Shown here: one piece after another, positions 43,140 through 54,967 of the stretch
How positions within the stretch are numbered: the first letter of the stretch is position 1
Layout of the letters: each line of letters opens with the position of its first letter
NCBI GenBank assembly: GCA_022559845.1
Contig: CM040126.1
Location: forward strand, 143,352,064-143,416,063
Length of the DNA: 64,000 nt
Reading direction: 5' to 3'
Source: Amorphophallus konjac
Taxonomy: Eukaryota; Streptophyta; Magnoliopsida; Alismatales; Araceae
Made by a program: the position numbers and the translations under genes
The notes under the pieces: model-generated
What the model saw: the letters and a program-made list of their open reading frames with translations, nothing else
Told to the model about the DNA's origin: nothing
Databases searched by the model: none

Positions 43140-43510
43140 TGTTTTTGAGAGGGGGAGGGGGGTTTACACGGACTACCCTTGGGGGGCTAGGCAAGTCCGC
43201 GTAAACCCCCTCCCGTAAACACCCCCCCTTTTGGGGGGTTTACGCGGACTGGCCTGGGGGGGCCGGGCTGGTCCGCATAAACCTCCCCCCCCCCCCTCTT
43301 GGGGAGGTTTATGCGGGGAATATCACCCTTTTTTTTTGGGTGGGCCTGGGTTTACGCAGGCCGGCATGGGGGTTTCCCCCCCCCCCCCCCCCGAGCTTGT
43401 CCGCGTAAACCCCTCCCCCCAGGGGGGTTTACACGGGCCAACATGGGGGGTTTTCCCCCCTCGCGCTGGTCCGCATAAACCCTCCCCACCAGGGGGGTTT
43501 ACATGGGCCA
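43140..43510. repeat. G-run / GTTTACGCGG inverted-repeat array
   Basis: Alternating GGGGGGTTTACGCGGAC and GTCCGCGTAAACCCCC words (about 43158, 43195, 43238, 43270, 43300, 43350, 43400, 43430, 43475, 43495), six or more in each direction. G- and C-runs of 6-16 bases separate them. Strong hairpin and G-quadruplex potential. Confidence 0.75.
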
Positions 43511-43524
43511 ACATGGGGTTTCTT

Positions 43525-43534
43525 TCCCAACCTA
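43525..43534 (+). promoter_or_regulatory. TATA-like box after the G-run array
   Basis: ACCTATAAAACC, 15-20 bases after the array. Plausible LTR promoter position; no other support. Confidence 0.3.
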
Positions 43535-43831
43535 TAAAACCAGGTATTCTGGTCTTCTTGGTCCCACTTTTGACCAAGTGTGAGTAAAAGATGACAAGAA
43601 TACGAGGCTTGGATTGATTGGCTAGAGACGTGCACACGTAGAACGAGAAGGTTGACCTTTGTGGCCCCGGGACTTCACCTTCGAGAATGCCTTCACATTG
43701 GTATGTTGATCAATCTCAAATGGGACTAGGATAGAGATGCACTTGCATAGAGATTAGCCAGGCTGGGTGGATAGGCCGCCCCAGGGTTGGCCCGGGTGGC
43801 TTGGTTGAAGGCGGGCAGAACCGTAAACTGG

Positions 43832-45333
43832 TGTAGACACGCCAAAATTGACATTACTTTGAGCATTTCTCATATTGCCTTGTAATGCCCCATTTGACCC
43901 TCAAATTAGCTTATTTGAGTGTTTTTTCCATTTTTTATAGATTTTCTCCCCTTTCCCTTTTTTTTAAAATTAACGCCCTGGAGAGGGGCGTGTTTTTAAA
44001 ACGAGGTCTGATCCAGTGCGTGTCTCCCCATTTTATCTATTTCTCCCCATTTTACCTATTTTATAAATCGTGACCTGGTGAAGGGCGTGTTTTAAAACAC
44101 GACCTGACCTGGGGCGTTTCTTGATGAAAGGACGTCCTGAGATGAGGGCGTCAATTCCCGGCATTATCCAATTTTCGAAAAAAGAATAAATGTTTTGAAA
44201 AATGTTAATTAACGCCCTTCTTTGGGGTGTGTTTCAATTAACGCCTCTCCCGGAGGCGTGTTTCAGAATTTCCAAATAAAAGAAATATCTATTCCCAAAA
44301 TTGATCTGGGAGTTGACGCCCTTGGCCAGGGCGTGTTTTGAATTAACGCCCTATGACAGGTCGTCAATTCTTGAATTGACGCCCTGACCAAAGGCGTGTT
44401 TTATCTTCTGTCTTCGCAGCCCTTTCCCCAGAGAGTCCTTGCTTCGTTAGATACCTGCTTGGTTTGGGCTCTTGCCCATTCTTATCCTTTCCCTCTTGGG
44501 ACTCTTGCCCATGTTTATCTCCTCCAATTCTATTTAATAGGGCCGACTGCTCTGTTGATCGGTTAGATTCCTCTTTTCCTCCCTCGATTCTTCTTCTTCT
44601 GCTGTTTTTCTTTCTTCTGTTTTTTTTGTTTTCTTCTTCTTTTCTTCACGCAGGGGTGTTGCCTGGCTGAAGGAGGGCTTCACATGGTTCAAGCTTCATC
44701 CAACTGAAGGCCTCTCCTCATCGAGTATCAAAAGCCAAAGGAGCAAAACCAGATTTTTCTTATCCCTCCCTTTTCTCTTTTAGTTTGTTTTTATTTGTTC
44801 ATACATACGCATGCATCATATTCCTCTCTCTATGCATATTTCCTTTCTTCAACTATGTTGAATAACTCCCCTTAGTGCATCTCTTGCACACCTCCCTATT
44901 TGCATATCATTCATCATATCTCCCATACCCTTTTGCATAGAGGTTTAAGGGCCAACACCCACAAGGTGTGTCTTGCACATCTTTTCATGCTCATCTTTCT
45001 ATATAAGAATTTGATGCTACACACCATATTCTAATCCATATTTTTTATTGGTGTTTATCTTTTTTGTAAGGGTAATAAAAGCAAGAACTCTCTTCATCGG
45101 CCGACCGATTTGAAGAGAAAGGAAGCACTCACATCCCCGCATCTTTTGAGGTACTTTTCGCGATCATTCCTCCCATGTTCTTATTGATTATATTTTTGAG
45201 GCGTTCGCATCTCTGGCTATCACACACTCCCCTTGTGCACCTCGTGCATATATTTTTCTCCATATTGATGATTATTGCATGTCTTTTCTTTGATATTTTT
45301 CTTAAGTGGATTATTCTAAATTAGAGATCTACA
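43832..45333 (+). repeat. diverged family-A LTR (solo LTR or 5' LTR)
   Basis: 1,502 bp beginning TGTAGACACGCC and ending GATCTACA, colinear with the 7349-9248 LTR but shorter and well diverged. It keeps the micro-hairpin array (43971-44401), GGGC hairpins near 44466, AATAAA near 45074 and the palindrome at 45097-45108. Flanks are ACTGG on both sides (43827-43831 and 45334-45338), which argues for a solo LTR. The next bases (CTGGGTGATCGGGGGTGG) also resemble the primer site of family A (12 of 19 positions), so a truncated element with only its 5' LTR left is possible. Confidence 0.85.
43971..44401 (+). repeat. micro-hairpin array in the diverged LTR
   Basis: About ten units. Clean ones are 44241-44259 (ACGCCTC/GAGGCGT) and 44316-44334 (ACGCCCT/AGGGCGT). 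Positions correspond to the array of the young element although the sequence between has diverged. Confidence 0.8.
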
Positions 45334-45719
45334 ACTGGGTGATCGGGGGTGGCCCCAATCAGTTGTTGATGTCGCCGTGAGTCACAACTAACTGGTTAGG
45401 ACCCTTGGTTGGGCCGGGTGTGTCGTAGAAAGGGCTGGGTAACAACGCCTTAAAGGTGTTCGGAGAAATTCTTGAGACCTTATTTCTTGTTATTTTTTTA
45501 GGGAAAATATATGGGTACAACAAATGCCCCCCATGGGGCGTGAGTTAGAGGCGAAGATGAGGGCGGACTGCCCATGAGCTCCTCATTTTGCTTCATTGTA
45601 GTTGTATTTGGAGCTTCATATGCACTTTGTGTACATGTGTTTTCTTCATGTGCTAGCTTTTCATGTATTGCCAACGCTATGTATTCACCCCCCCCCCCTC
45701 GTGCTTTTGTCTTGCAGCT
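45334..45719 (+). other. sequence between LTR and PMD pseudogene
   Basis: No domain. Short sequence with AT-rich parts (45480-45515). A C-run at 45688-45696 precedes CTTGCAG, which would fit a 3' splice site before the PMD start codon. Confidence 0.35.
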
Positions 45720-46378
45720 ATGGCGAGGTTTGGCAGATACGATTGGGCTCAAAGGCATGCGGCCCGTGAGGAGGATCAATGGGTAGGGAGGACCGGGCGG
45801 CCCTTGCCTCCTTTGGGCCTGCCCGTCATCTCTACGGCCAGCATTGGCCAAGTTGACCTGGGGCGTTCACTAGTGGCTAAGGGTCCCGTTGGATAGTGGA
45901 CGAGTGGAGCCGGAGTTGTGAAGGTGGCTAGGATTTCTGAAACGGCTGGCATTTATACATATGACCGCTCGGGAGGCTACCCGAGAGTGTTCCCATTAGA
46001 CCGGCATCTGTTTGAGTTCATGAAGAACTTTGTCCCTATTGGTATGGAAGATGGGGACTCTTCTGTTGATGGAGAGTGCCGCTGGTTGGAGAGTGCCATT
46101 TTGCTGGGCAAGGACAGCCTGCAGGGTTACATTCTACAGCTTCTTGAGCTTCTCGATAGATTTATAAAGAGTGGCAGTTTCCCAGTGTAGATTGCCTGGG
46201 TTTCTTCAGCAGGGTGGACCAGTTCGGGCTTCATGTTGGAGCACAGTGTCCAGCTTCTTGGGACCTACACGGCCGTCATCTAGTCGAGACTGAGGGGGTG
46301 ATGGGGTTGGTGCTAAAGCCATCAGGGCTGTAGTTTGCCAGCGAGGGGTACGACGATCACAACCTCCTGGACGGGATA
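45720..46378 (+). pseudogene. Plant Mobile Domain (PMD) pseudogene, 5' part
   Basis: PMD proteins (aminotransferase-like plant mobile domain) occur as host proteins such as MAIN/MAIL1 and inside plant transposable elements. The frame starts at ATG 45720 (MARFGRYDWAQRHAAREEDQ) just after a CTTGCAG splice-like signal. It has a TAG near 45895, a frame change near 46190 and another TAG near 46330, then reads FASEGYDDHNLLDGI up to the insertion site. Removing the solo LTR and one GGATA copy continues the same frame into 49328. Whether it was a host gene or the cargo of an element is open. Confidence 0.7.
46374..46378. repeat. target-site duplication GGATA (left)
   Basis: Identical to 49323-49327, flanking the solo LTR. 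Confidence 0.88.
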
Positions 46379-49322
46379 TGTCACGCCTCGAGATATGTAG
46401 TAGAATTAACTTGGGAATGTGAACAGCCGACAAATAAAGCCTGAAGCTAACAATATAATCAGAGCGCAACATTCACACATAAAAGAGTGAACACAATTAT
46501 ACTCAAAGATGCCACTTTATTGCATAGTAATGAAACGTTTACAATAACACATGACTTTCGACATAGTAACTCACTAGACTCAATAAAAGAAAAATTACAT
46601 AGACATGACTTTGACTAACATAAGTGGACTCATAACTCTCTAAGTCTTCTCTCAAACTTTAATCGCTCTCGGACTCGTCACTTGAGTAGTCTGAATCCGA
46701 CCCGCTACTGTTTTCTAAAAAAGATTGGAAAAGTAGGGAATGAGCGCACTCGCCCAGTAGGTATCTTCGTATTAACATGATGGTAATGTTAAAGTAATTA
46801 ACATTTTTGCTCTAGAAGGTAAGAAAGGAAAATGCGATAAATCAAACGAAGAAAACCAAAGTAACAACAAGTACTAAGCTATATACTCTAGAGATGTGAG
46901 AATTCAAGCAAAAGAGAGCATGATCAAGCAAGATTATAATGTGATCTTTCGTGAACGAAATTGTACTATCATGTAACGAGAATGTACTTTCATAACCTTA
47001 AAAGGCTATGCACTAGAATGTAATAATCAAGCATGAGATTTCGTGGTATAAAAAAAGTACTCCCAGTGCAATGCGATGTCAGTGTTCATCATACCCCATG
47101 GTTTATAGTATGTTTCAGGCCATATGTAGATGGGGCTAGCGTGGAACCCTTGGACACCATTCGTGCCCGCCCTTGCATCTTCAAGTTATAAATCAAGCTA
47201 CTTCCAGGAGAAATATAAATGTAGGCCAATAATGTCAAGTTCAAACAATAGCTCATGGCAATAATAACAAAGGTAAGAACGCACCAAGATAAACATGAGA
47301 GGTCAAGAATGAGTTAATGATAAGGTCATGCTATGGAAGGAGTCTGGAAGTATAACGGTATATTTTTAAAATTTCCATATTTCATTAATGTCTTAATGAA
47401 TAAGCTGTTGGGTTCCAGATAATCAAAAGACTATTTAGGAATAGAGTAGAATCAAGCCTTGGCCAAAACCCCGAGTGTCACAGGAAACCAACAGAACGCG
47501 GTTCACTGAGGACCGCTTTCTTGAGGAGGTGGTCAAGACAAGACCATAATCCGAGAGGGTCGACCCTAGAAAGGAAAGGGTCGACGCAACATGACTATAG
47601 GAAGAACGCGGTCAGAGCCTGGCCACTACCAGAAGGTTGCGGTTGCCTAAGGGTCGCGATCAGTCCCGAGTGCCAGAATACGCAGAAAACTCAAGTGCTT
47701 TCTAGACCATTAGGTTTTTACGGTACAACCAGCTCGGTGTCCTAGTGAGAATCCCAGGCTCACAGAGACTTACGGAGGCCTTGAAACAAGATCACCTAGT
47801 CCGGTAGAAGGAATATCCGATGGAGAGGATCTCAAGTCCAAGAGGTGTTCCTATCAAGTGCAAGTGATCTAATAGTAATGTACCGGAATACGTGCTACAT
47901 GTGAACACAATAAAATAGAAAGGAGATGAGAAGGGAATGCTTCAAAGCATAAATCAAAGTGAACTTAAGTCATGGAAATTTCCTTTAAGTAAAAAATTAT
48001 AAGGTTTGGCATAAAAATACCTATACATGAAAATAAGATTTTAAACATGCCAACATGAAACATGATATGACAAAAATCATGAATGTAACGACATAACATG
48101 AGACATGGCATAACTACATATATCTAATAGGGAAATTATGAGGTGATCTGGTTTCTGTTTAGAGTTAATAGGGACATAACATGGTTGGTCGAGAACCGTT
48201 ACTTGTAGGTAGCGATCTCTGCTAGACCGCCTTCTATCTGCAACAGATAGAGACAGATCATGTTTTCAAGGCCTATACTACGATAATTAATGCATGAAAA
48301 TCATGTATAACCAAAAGGTAAGACAGGGTAGCATGCTTAGGACAAGGTTATGGCATGAAAAGGCATTAATTTATTTCAAAGTTCTTATCTTTTTGTCAAG
48401 GGTGCAAGGATAGCATGCAGCGAAAAACATGATTGCACATCCATAGAAAAATGTTAAATACTCTGTGCATAGTACATGAAATCACAAGAAAATAGAGAGC
48501 TTTTATTCCTAGCTTGATGTTTAAGCCAACATGAGATAACCTACCTCTGGGATGCTTGTTAACCCTCGAATTTCTTACCGGAAGAGGGTCCTAGTTCATG
48601 CACGTCCTGCGTAGAACCAGCGACTTCTGGTTGTTCTAACTCCTTAGATGCCTGACCTCCTAGCACGAGAAATTGCAGAAGGTAAGAAGATACTATGGGT
48701 AACATAATATTCAAAAGGATGAACATGAAATACTAGCACCTTACCCTGGAACAACGTGATCCAAAACTTAGGGTTCGTGCAAGTCGAATCTGGGCCCTAT
48801 TTATAGGGAATGCCCTAGGGCTATGGGATTAGCTCGAATTAGGAGTCCTATGGGATGTCAATTCGATCCTCTAAGAGTCCTAGACAGGTTTCCATGCCAG
48901 GTCACTTCGATCTATGGCGATATGATCGATAAAATCTAATCTTTTCATGCTTCTCTATCACCCGTTTACGGAACATGAACGCGGTCGCCTAGAGACCGCA
49001 ACCATCAGAAAGCGGTCGTGCGACTGACCGTGACTTGGTCTGGCCGCTGAATTTGAATTTAACTCAAATTCCTCTCTTAAGTATCCCCTATTTATCTATT
49101 AAAAATAGGGAATTATCCTAATACGTGTCTAAGGCTGGGTTTGGGCCTAAAGGCTTAAGATTTACGGTTTAAGGCCCATTTTAATTGGATTTACTTGTCT
49201 AATTAGTAACTGGGCTTTTAAATCAAATGGCCTCAATTAGTTAAGCCCACTTAAGCCTATTTAATGCTTAATTAATTCTGGGAAAATCCAAAAAAAACTA
49301 GATAATTACCAGGGTTGCTACA
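46379..49322 (-). mobile_element. solo gypsy LTR
   Basis: 2,944 bp. The minus strand begins TGTAGCAACCCTGG and ends CTCGAGGCGTGACA, flanked by GGATA. It is homologous along its length to the LTR at 57128-60365 (for example the shared CTCTGAYTATATTG and TCGGCTGTT words near the end). TATA box TATAAATA on the minus strand at 48798-48805. The lack of any interior means that recombination between two LTRs removed the rest. Confidence 0.9.
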
Positions 49323-49327
49323 GGATA
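49323..49327. repeat. target-site duplication GGATA (right)
   Basis: Matches 46374-46378. Confidence 0.88.
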
Positions 49328-52300
49328 CTTCGGGAGACAGTTGTGAGCTGGTACAGTCGCTGGTCAGTGATCTCTTCGCACAGGTACCACCAGGGTGCGA
49401 TAGAGTGGTTGATCGGCATAGTGCACTACTACAGGATGCTTCTGGACCGAGCAGGGATCCGGTACACAGTGACAGTGGCACTATATCGGTACCCGTACTA
49501 CATGGGGCTGATTCAGGCATTGGTGGAACACAGCGGCGACGGTAGAGGGGGGGACCTCGCTGGACTTGTGGTCTCTGTTCTGGATATCTGGTCTACCAAT
49601 TAGCGATGAGGGCTATGAGGAGGTGGTGCTAGACGACCTTCACCGTAGTCACACCGATGGGCTGGGACGGTACTGAGTGTCTCACAGCTATCAATATTTT
49701 CTGAAGACTTTGAGAAACTTGGCTCTGGCAGGCAGGGAGAAGGCTGCACACACTCGAAGGGTGCCTCTGAATGGGTGGGTCCGTCATTTCTACAACAGGC
49801 CAGTTTGCTTCTACCATGAGTTTGCACGGGACCATACCCCGTGGGAGGAGTGCACAGAGGTGGAGTTACGGTTCCACACTTACTGCAGATATATCTACGG
49901 ACCGAGAGAGGGGTGGAATCCCCATGGGCTGCGAGACGTGACTCATTTGCCTGCATACTTGACGTATTGGCTGGCGACTTTCATGGTTCCCCACAAAGAG
50001 GACAGTCTTCTGTGGCCAGAGCTGCTGTGGCCTGCGTGCTTGCTGGCTGAGGGACGGAGGCTGGCATTGCCTCCTGTGGCGTTGGCCAACATCTACCATG
50101 GGCAAGGGGCGTTGTTAGTACACCCTGCACTACTGGAGAGGAGTTTGCTTCTGTCGACCCATTACCTTAGTGTGTGGGCTGGTCTTCTTTTTCCCGGATT
50201 GGTGACGAGGGAGACAGTGTCAAACCCGGCGGCCCCCTTATTGTTCAGCTTCACCGGTCAGCCAGACGGGGATGCAGTATAGCATCTGGAGAGAGCCAGG
50301 AGGGCCCTATCTTACTTTCCGGGCAGAGGCGAGGATGGGCTCCCGTTTGACTGTGGGTCGAGGGGCTCTCGATCGCTTCTGGTGTCGATGAGTGATGGGG
50401 TGACCTGCGTCCTACCACACCAGCGAGAGCTAGGCGCTCCAGTGTATGCAGAGTGGGTGATCAGCACCCGATCGATAGTGTTTGCACTGCACCGGTCTAG
50501 TGCCAGTGTCCTGGAGCCTTACTACTCGCACCAGTTCACGAGGAACTTCGGGTATGACCAGGCAATCCCGCTGAACCAGGAGTTTCCTCTGGCGGGCTGA
50601 GTGTACAGGGGCAAGGATAGCCATTTGATGGCGGTAGCTTGGTGGGACTGTAGTTGCCGAGGGGATCCGGAGAAGTTACCGACACCAGGGTTAGATCACC
50701 GCTGGAGGTTCGACGTCCACTACACCCAATGGTGGTTCGAGCACAGCCATCTATATCGCCAGAAGGCTTCGACGATTCGGAAGGTTGAGGAGGGTCGGCT
50801 TTTACGGGAGGATCAACCTCCCATTTCACTAGATGTGGAGTACCTAAGGTCCCGCTTTTCTCGGATCCGCCGGGATGTGGAGCGGCTCGAGCAATAGTGG
50901 CCCCGAGACAGTTGAGCTTCCTCGTGGTTGAGGTGAGGTTATAGTGGGGCCATCAAGCCCCTAGGGCCGGTGCAGGTGGGGCCCGCAGTTTCTACAGGAG
51001 CTAGGACATCGAGGCCGAGGCAGTAGAGGACTTGGTGGGCCCAGTTTCAGGCCAATTGTGGCTTCAGGAACAGTACCACATTGGATGATGTGCTCCAGGA
51101 GGGGAGTTTCGCCGATAGTGCCATTAGTGACTGTAGGAGCCATATTTCCCATGCTATCGGATCAGCCGGGCCGGTGGAGTTCGTTTCCCATATCGAGCGG
51201 GCATACACACTGAGGGATATCAAGGAGGTAGTTACAAAGGCCACCCGCGTACTGGGGTTGAAGTCAGAGCAGCTGGTTCCTCTACCGTTGACTCCCTTCG
51301 GGGCTTCAGGTAAGACACACTTTTTATTATGTTGCCTTAGCCTTGCTTCATTGTCTATTTGACTGAGATGCCATTTATTGGTGTGTTTCTGTGACAGGTT
51401 CGCCGGCAGCGGAAGATCATTCCTCAGCAGGGGTGTCCACGGGGAGTGGTGACGGGGACATTCAACCTAGGTGGAAGCACCCCTGTGTGGATGTCGGAGC
51501 AGCAAAGGCCGGGGAGTCCTCTTGCGGACCCGAGGAAGACGAACATCTTGAGGCGGAGCCGACTCCGAGTAAGTGCCATGCTCAATCCTTCATCTTTTGT
51601 CGGTTTAGTCATTATGATTGACTAACCTTATGTGTTTGACTGGTTTCATAGCTCCGCTGGAGACTGGGGCGGAGGTTGCTTTCTCGCCACCCTTGGAGAT
51701 TGACCCTTTGCTGGACGACGAGATCCAGTGTGATGTCGACGTCGATGAGGTTCTCCGGATGATGGACGAAACTGGCCCTAATGTGTAGGCATTTCTTGAC
51801 TTTGAGTCATGGAAGACTGCCGGAGCATTCAGCCTGATAGGTCCCCCAAGACTGGTAATGCTCTATTTATAGTAATGTTTTCATTTGGAAACTGACATTC
51901 CATGTATTCCCATGTAGAGACGGTAGAGACGCTAGGGGCTTTTGTCCTTCCCGGGACTAGAGATGAAGTGCCCACTTCTGCTGTTGGGTAGGAGCCTGGG
52001 GGACCCCAGGATGGCTCAGGTAAGTGCTGAGTCATTACAGGAAAGGTTAACTTCTTCTCTCCTTGCGTTTGTTGTACTGGGGTTATTGACTGGATTTGTT
52101 GCCTTGCCTGCCAGTTGATGAGCAGGCTGCAGCCTTGGAGATGGTCTAGGAGTTGGTTAGCACTAGACCGTTAGTGGAGCTTCCCTCTTTTGGGGCTGAG
52201 TCGGGAGTAGAGGGTGGTCTGACGGCCCTTGTTGCTAGAGTCGCAGTCATTCCGTCATCACAGCCAACGTCGGTGTTGCCTCTTCCTTCCTTGTCGGTAG

Positions 52301-53782
52301 TGGTTTCGGCCTACACTGTGGGACTGGTCGGGTCTTCCATCATGGGACCCTCAGGTATGTGATTGGAAATTTGGATGTTTGTTGTGGCCTTTCTTGTTAT
52401 TTGCCAACAATAAACTTTTTCGGGTATTGGTTACAGATACCTCATCTCCCCTGAAGGAGGGTGAGCATCCTCCTGACACTACTGGAGCTACAGTGGGGAG
52501 CCTACAGCTGTGGCTCTGACTAGAGAAGACGAGGAGATCATCGACATAGAAGGGATCTCCGACAGAGGTGCCTCGACTAGTGAGCTTTGTTTAAAGCCCT
52601 TAGGCTGGCCAATTTCCTTTTCACTATCAGACTGTGTGTTGATCTTGTGCTTTCATTGGTCCGCAGGGGTTTCTAGTTTTGCCGCCTTCGAAGATTCGTC
52701 GGAGGCTTCTTCAGGCTCCTCGGGCAGTGGTAGTCTTGCCATGGAGACAAAGGAGAGTTCAGACCCCTCCTCCTCTAGGGCCTCCTCCATTGAGGGGACA
52801 GAGAGTAAGGCTACTTCTGCAGGTGCGTGGGGCTCTTTCCCTCCTCCTTAGCACTTACCTATGCTTTCTGGCATAATGTTGATGCTTCTGTTTTATATGT
52901 AGCACTCACGTCAGAAGAGGAGCGTGTGTCGACTCTTATTACAGATGGCGAGGAGGAGCTTCCCGCCATGCCTGTGGCTACCGGAGAGGACAGGGCTAGG
53001 GCATAGGGTTCCCCAGTGGTTGAGGAGTCGTTGCCTTCCCCGACCCTGGCGAGTGATGTCGCTGGTGTGAAAGGGCTTGTTCTAGGTAAAGGTTGGAAGT
53101 TTTCTCAGGTTTTTCACCTAATTTATCATGGAAAGTCTCACATATATTTCTTACTTTCCATTTCTTCTGTTGGGTGTCATGCAGCCTTGACTGATGTGCT
53201 AACGGAGATGGGCGAATCTTCTCTGAGCCTGGGGGTCGAGTGGCCCACCTCTACCCCACCGCCGGAGCTGTTGGTGATGGGTGGAGGGGAGTGTAGGTAC
53301 CTCCTTGCTTCAGTGAGCACGCGGGTACCTTTAGGGTGACCCTCTCTTTTCTTCGGAGGACCTAAGGAGACGATTGGCGGAGTGTACACGAGGCTATCAC
53401 ATCCTCGGCTTCCCGTAGGAGCCCTGGATTACGGGGCTGGCCAGAATATGGGCGGAGCACCTGTGGCTTCGTCAGACACAGGAGCAGAGATCTCAGAGGC
53501 TGACCGCCATCTGGAAGAGTAGGAGCGGCTAGGTTGACTTGCGATGACTGTAATCGAGCAGAGGGGCCACGCCGAGGCAGCTCAGACACTCTTTCGAGAC
53601 TGAGCTATTAAGGTCTTAAGGAAGGCCCTAGAGAGCAATAGTCAGACATGGAGCCCGTCAGGGTTGAGTGGCGAGGGGCTAGGAGCATGGTTGAGGCCAG
53701 TACTCAGCTCTTGTCCAATCTTGAGATGAAGCTTGCGGCTGCTCAGTCTTGCCTATCGGCGTTGGAGGGGAGCGAGTCGTGA
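49328..53782 (+). pseudogene. Plant Mobile Domain (PMD) pseudogene, main part with eight introns
   Basis: Continues 45720-46378. 49328-49600 encodes the start of the domain (a WSVISSHRYHQGAIEWLIG segment). After a frame change, 49677-50282 carries the core (YLTYWLATFMVP..., then RLALPPVALANIYHGQG). 50283-50600 has the end of the domain with a QFTRNFGYDQAIP motif. A Ser/Glu-rich tail follows, broken by eight GT-AG introns: 51310-51397, 51569-51651, 51855-51917, 52020-52114, 52355-52436, 52580-52666, 52823-52902 and 53086-53184. The final TGA is near 53780-53782. At least five TAG/TGA stops and several frameshifts show that it is dead. No flanking transposon ends that would mark it as element cargo were found. 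Confidence 0.8.
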
Positions 53783-54040
53783 CTAGATTGTATCTTCTTT
53801 TTGTTATGCTATGTGCCCGGTTGTATAGATTTTTTTGTTTCCCCAAGGGCATGTCTTGGGCTCCTTTTATAGAGTATGAATAACAAAATCTTGGATTTCT
53901 TTTGTCATTTGTTGTGTCATCCCATGTTTTTCTCTTATGGAATAATGTTGGGTGCATGAGCTGCCAACCACGTACTGCTAGTGGTGGTTAATTCTTCTAC
54001 TATATGCTGATGCTAGTGACAAGGATCTAGGTCCCCAAAT
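53783..54040 (+). other. probable 3' flank of the PMD pseudogene
   Basis: AT-rich, T-rich sequence with AATAACA and AATAATG words (53879, 53941) that could have served as polyadenylation signals. No coding frame. Confidence 0.4.
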
Positions 54041-54049
54041 TCGGGTACT

Positions 54050-54960
54050 AGAACCGAGGGCTGAGTATTAGATGGTGGAGGTTGGATACAGGGTGCACTG
54101 GAGGCTGAGCACAGGAGTCTGGAAGCTGGGTACTGGGTACTGGAGGCTAAGCACTGGGGACTGGGAGATGAGAACCAGGGATTGGGAGTTGAGTGCTGGG
54201 AACCGGATACTGGGTACTGGGGGTTCACCCAAGCAAGGTATGTTGACTGGGGATGGCTGGGAACTGGGGGATTGGGAGATAATACGTACATGTTCAATAA
54301 TTTAAGGGAATGAGAATTGGAAAATGGCGACTGGAGGCTGACCCTTGAGGGGGTGTTGGCCTATGTTACTGGGGACTAGGGGATCGGGGGCCAACTCGTA
54401 AGGGTGTGGTGGCCTGTATTGCTGGCAGTTGCTGGTTGGCTCTGGGATATGTTAGCCAAATATCGCTTACTGGCAAACTAGCTATTGACATGTTATTAGC
54501 CGAAAATGTTGTTCACATTGGTCTCGGAAACTAGAGCTGGGGCTGGGCTGACTGACCATGGAAGGCATGGTAATCAAAAGCTGGGATGAGCTAGGGCTAG
54601 AACTAGGGCTGGCCGGCTGACCATTGAAGGTGTTGTAGCTGGAGGCTGGGGCTGGGACTGGAACTGGAGCTGGAAATGGCCCTGGAACTGAAGTAGGTCG
54701 GCAAGCCGTTTAAGGGGCTATAGCTGGAGACTACGACTGGAGTTGGAACTGGCACTGGAACTGGATCCAGATGGTGAGCCGTTTAAGGGGCTACAGCCAG
54801 AGACTGGGACTAGAGCTGGAACTGGACTTGGAACTAGCACTGGAACTGGAGCTGGCCGACAAACAGCTGATGTGTAGTAGCCGAAAGACTGGGACTGGTC
54901 GGCTAACCATTGAGGTGTATAGCCGAATGTTGGAGTTGGAATTAGCAATGACCGACCCTC
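54050..54960. repeat. CTGGRACTGG minisatellite
   Basis: Dozens of copies of 6-bp words CTGGAA, CTGGGA, CTGGAG and TACTGG, dense at 54070-54260 and 54535-54890. Short frames such as 54072-54305 follow from the repeat and are not genes. Confidence 0.7.
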
Positions 54961-54967
54961 GGGGGTG

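Noticed and set aside
43231..43637. Gly/Pro-rich frames of 118 and 104 codons on opposite strands
   Set aside because: They arise from the G-run inverted-repeat array.
45720..53782. PMD gene as a functional host gene
   Set aside because: Multiple stops, frameshifts and a 2.9 kb LTR insertion in the coding part.
54072..54305. Frame rich in Gly/Thr/Trp
   Set aside because: Product of the CTGG minisatellite.
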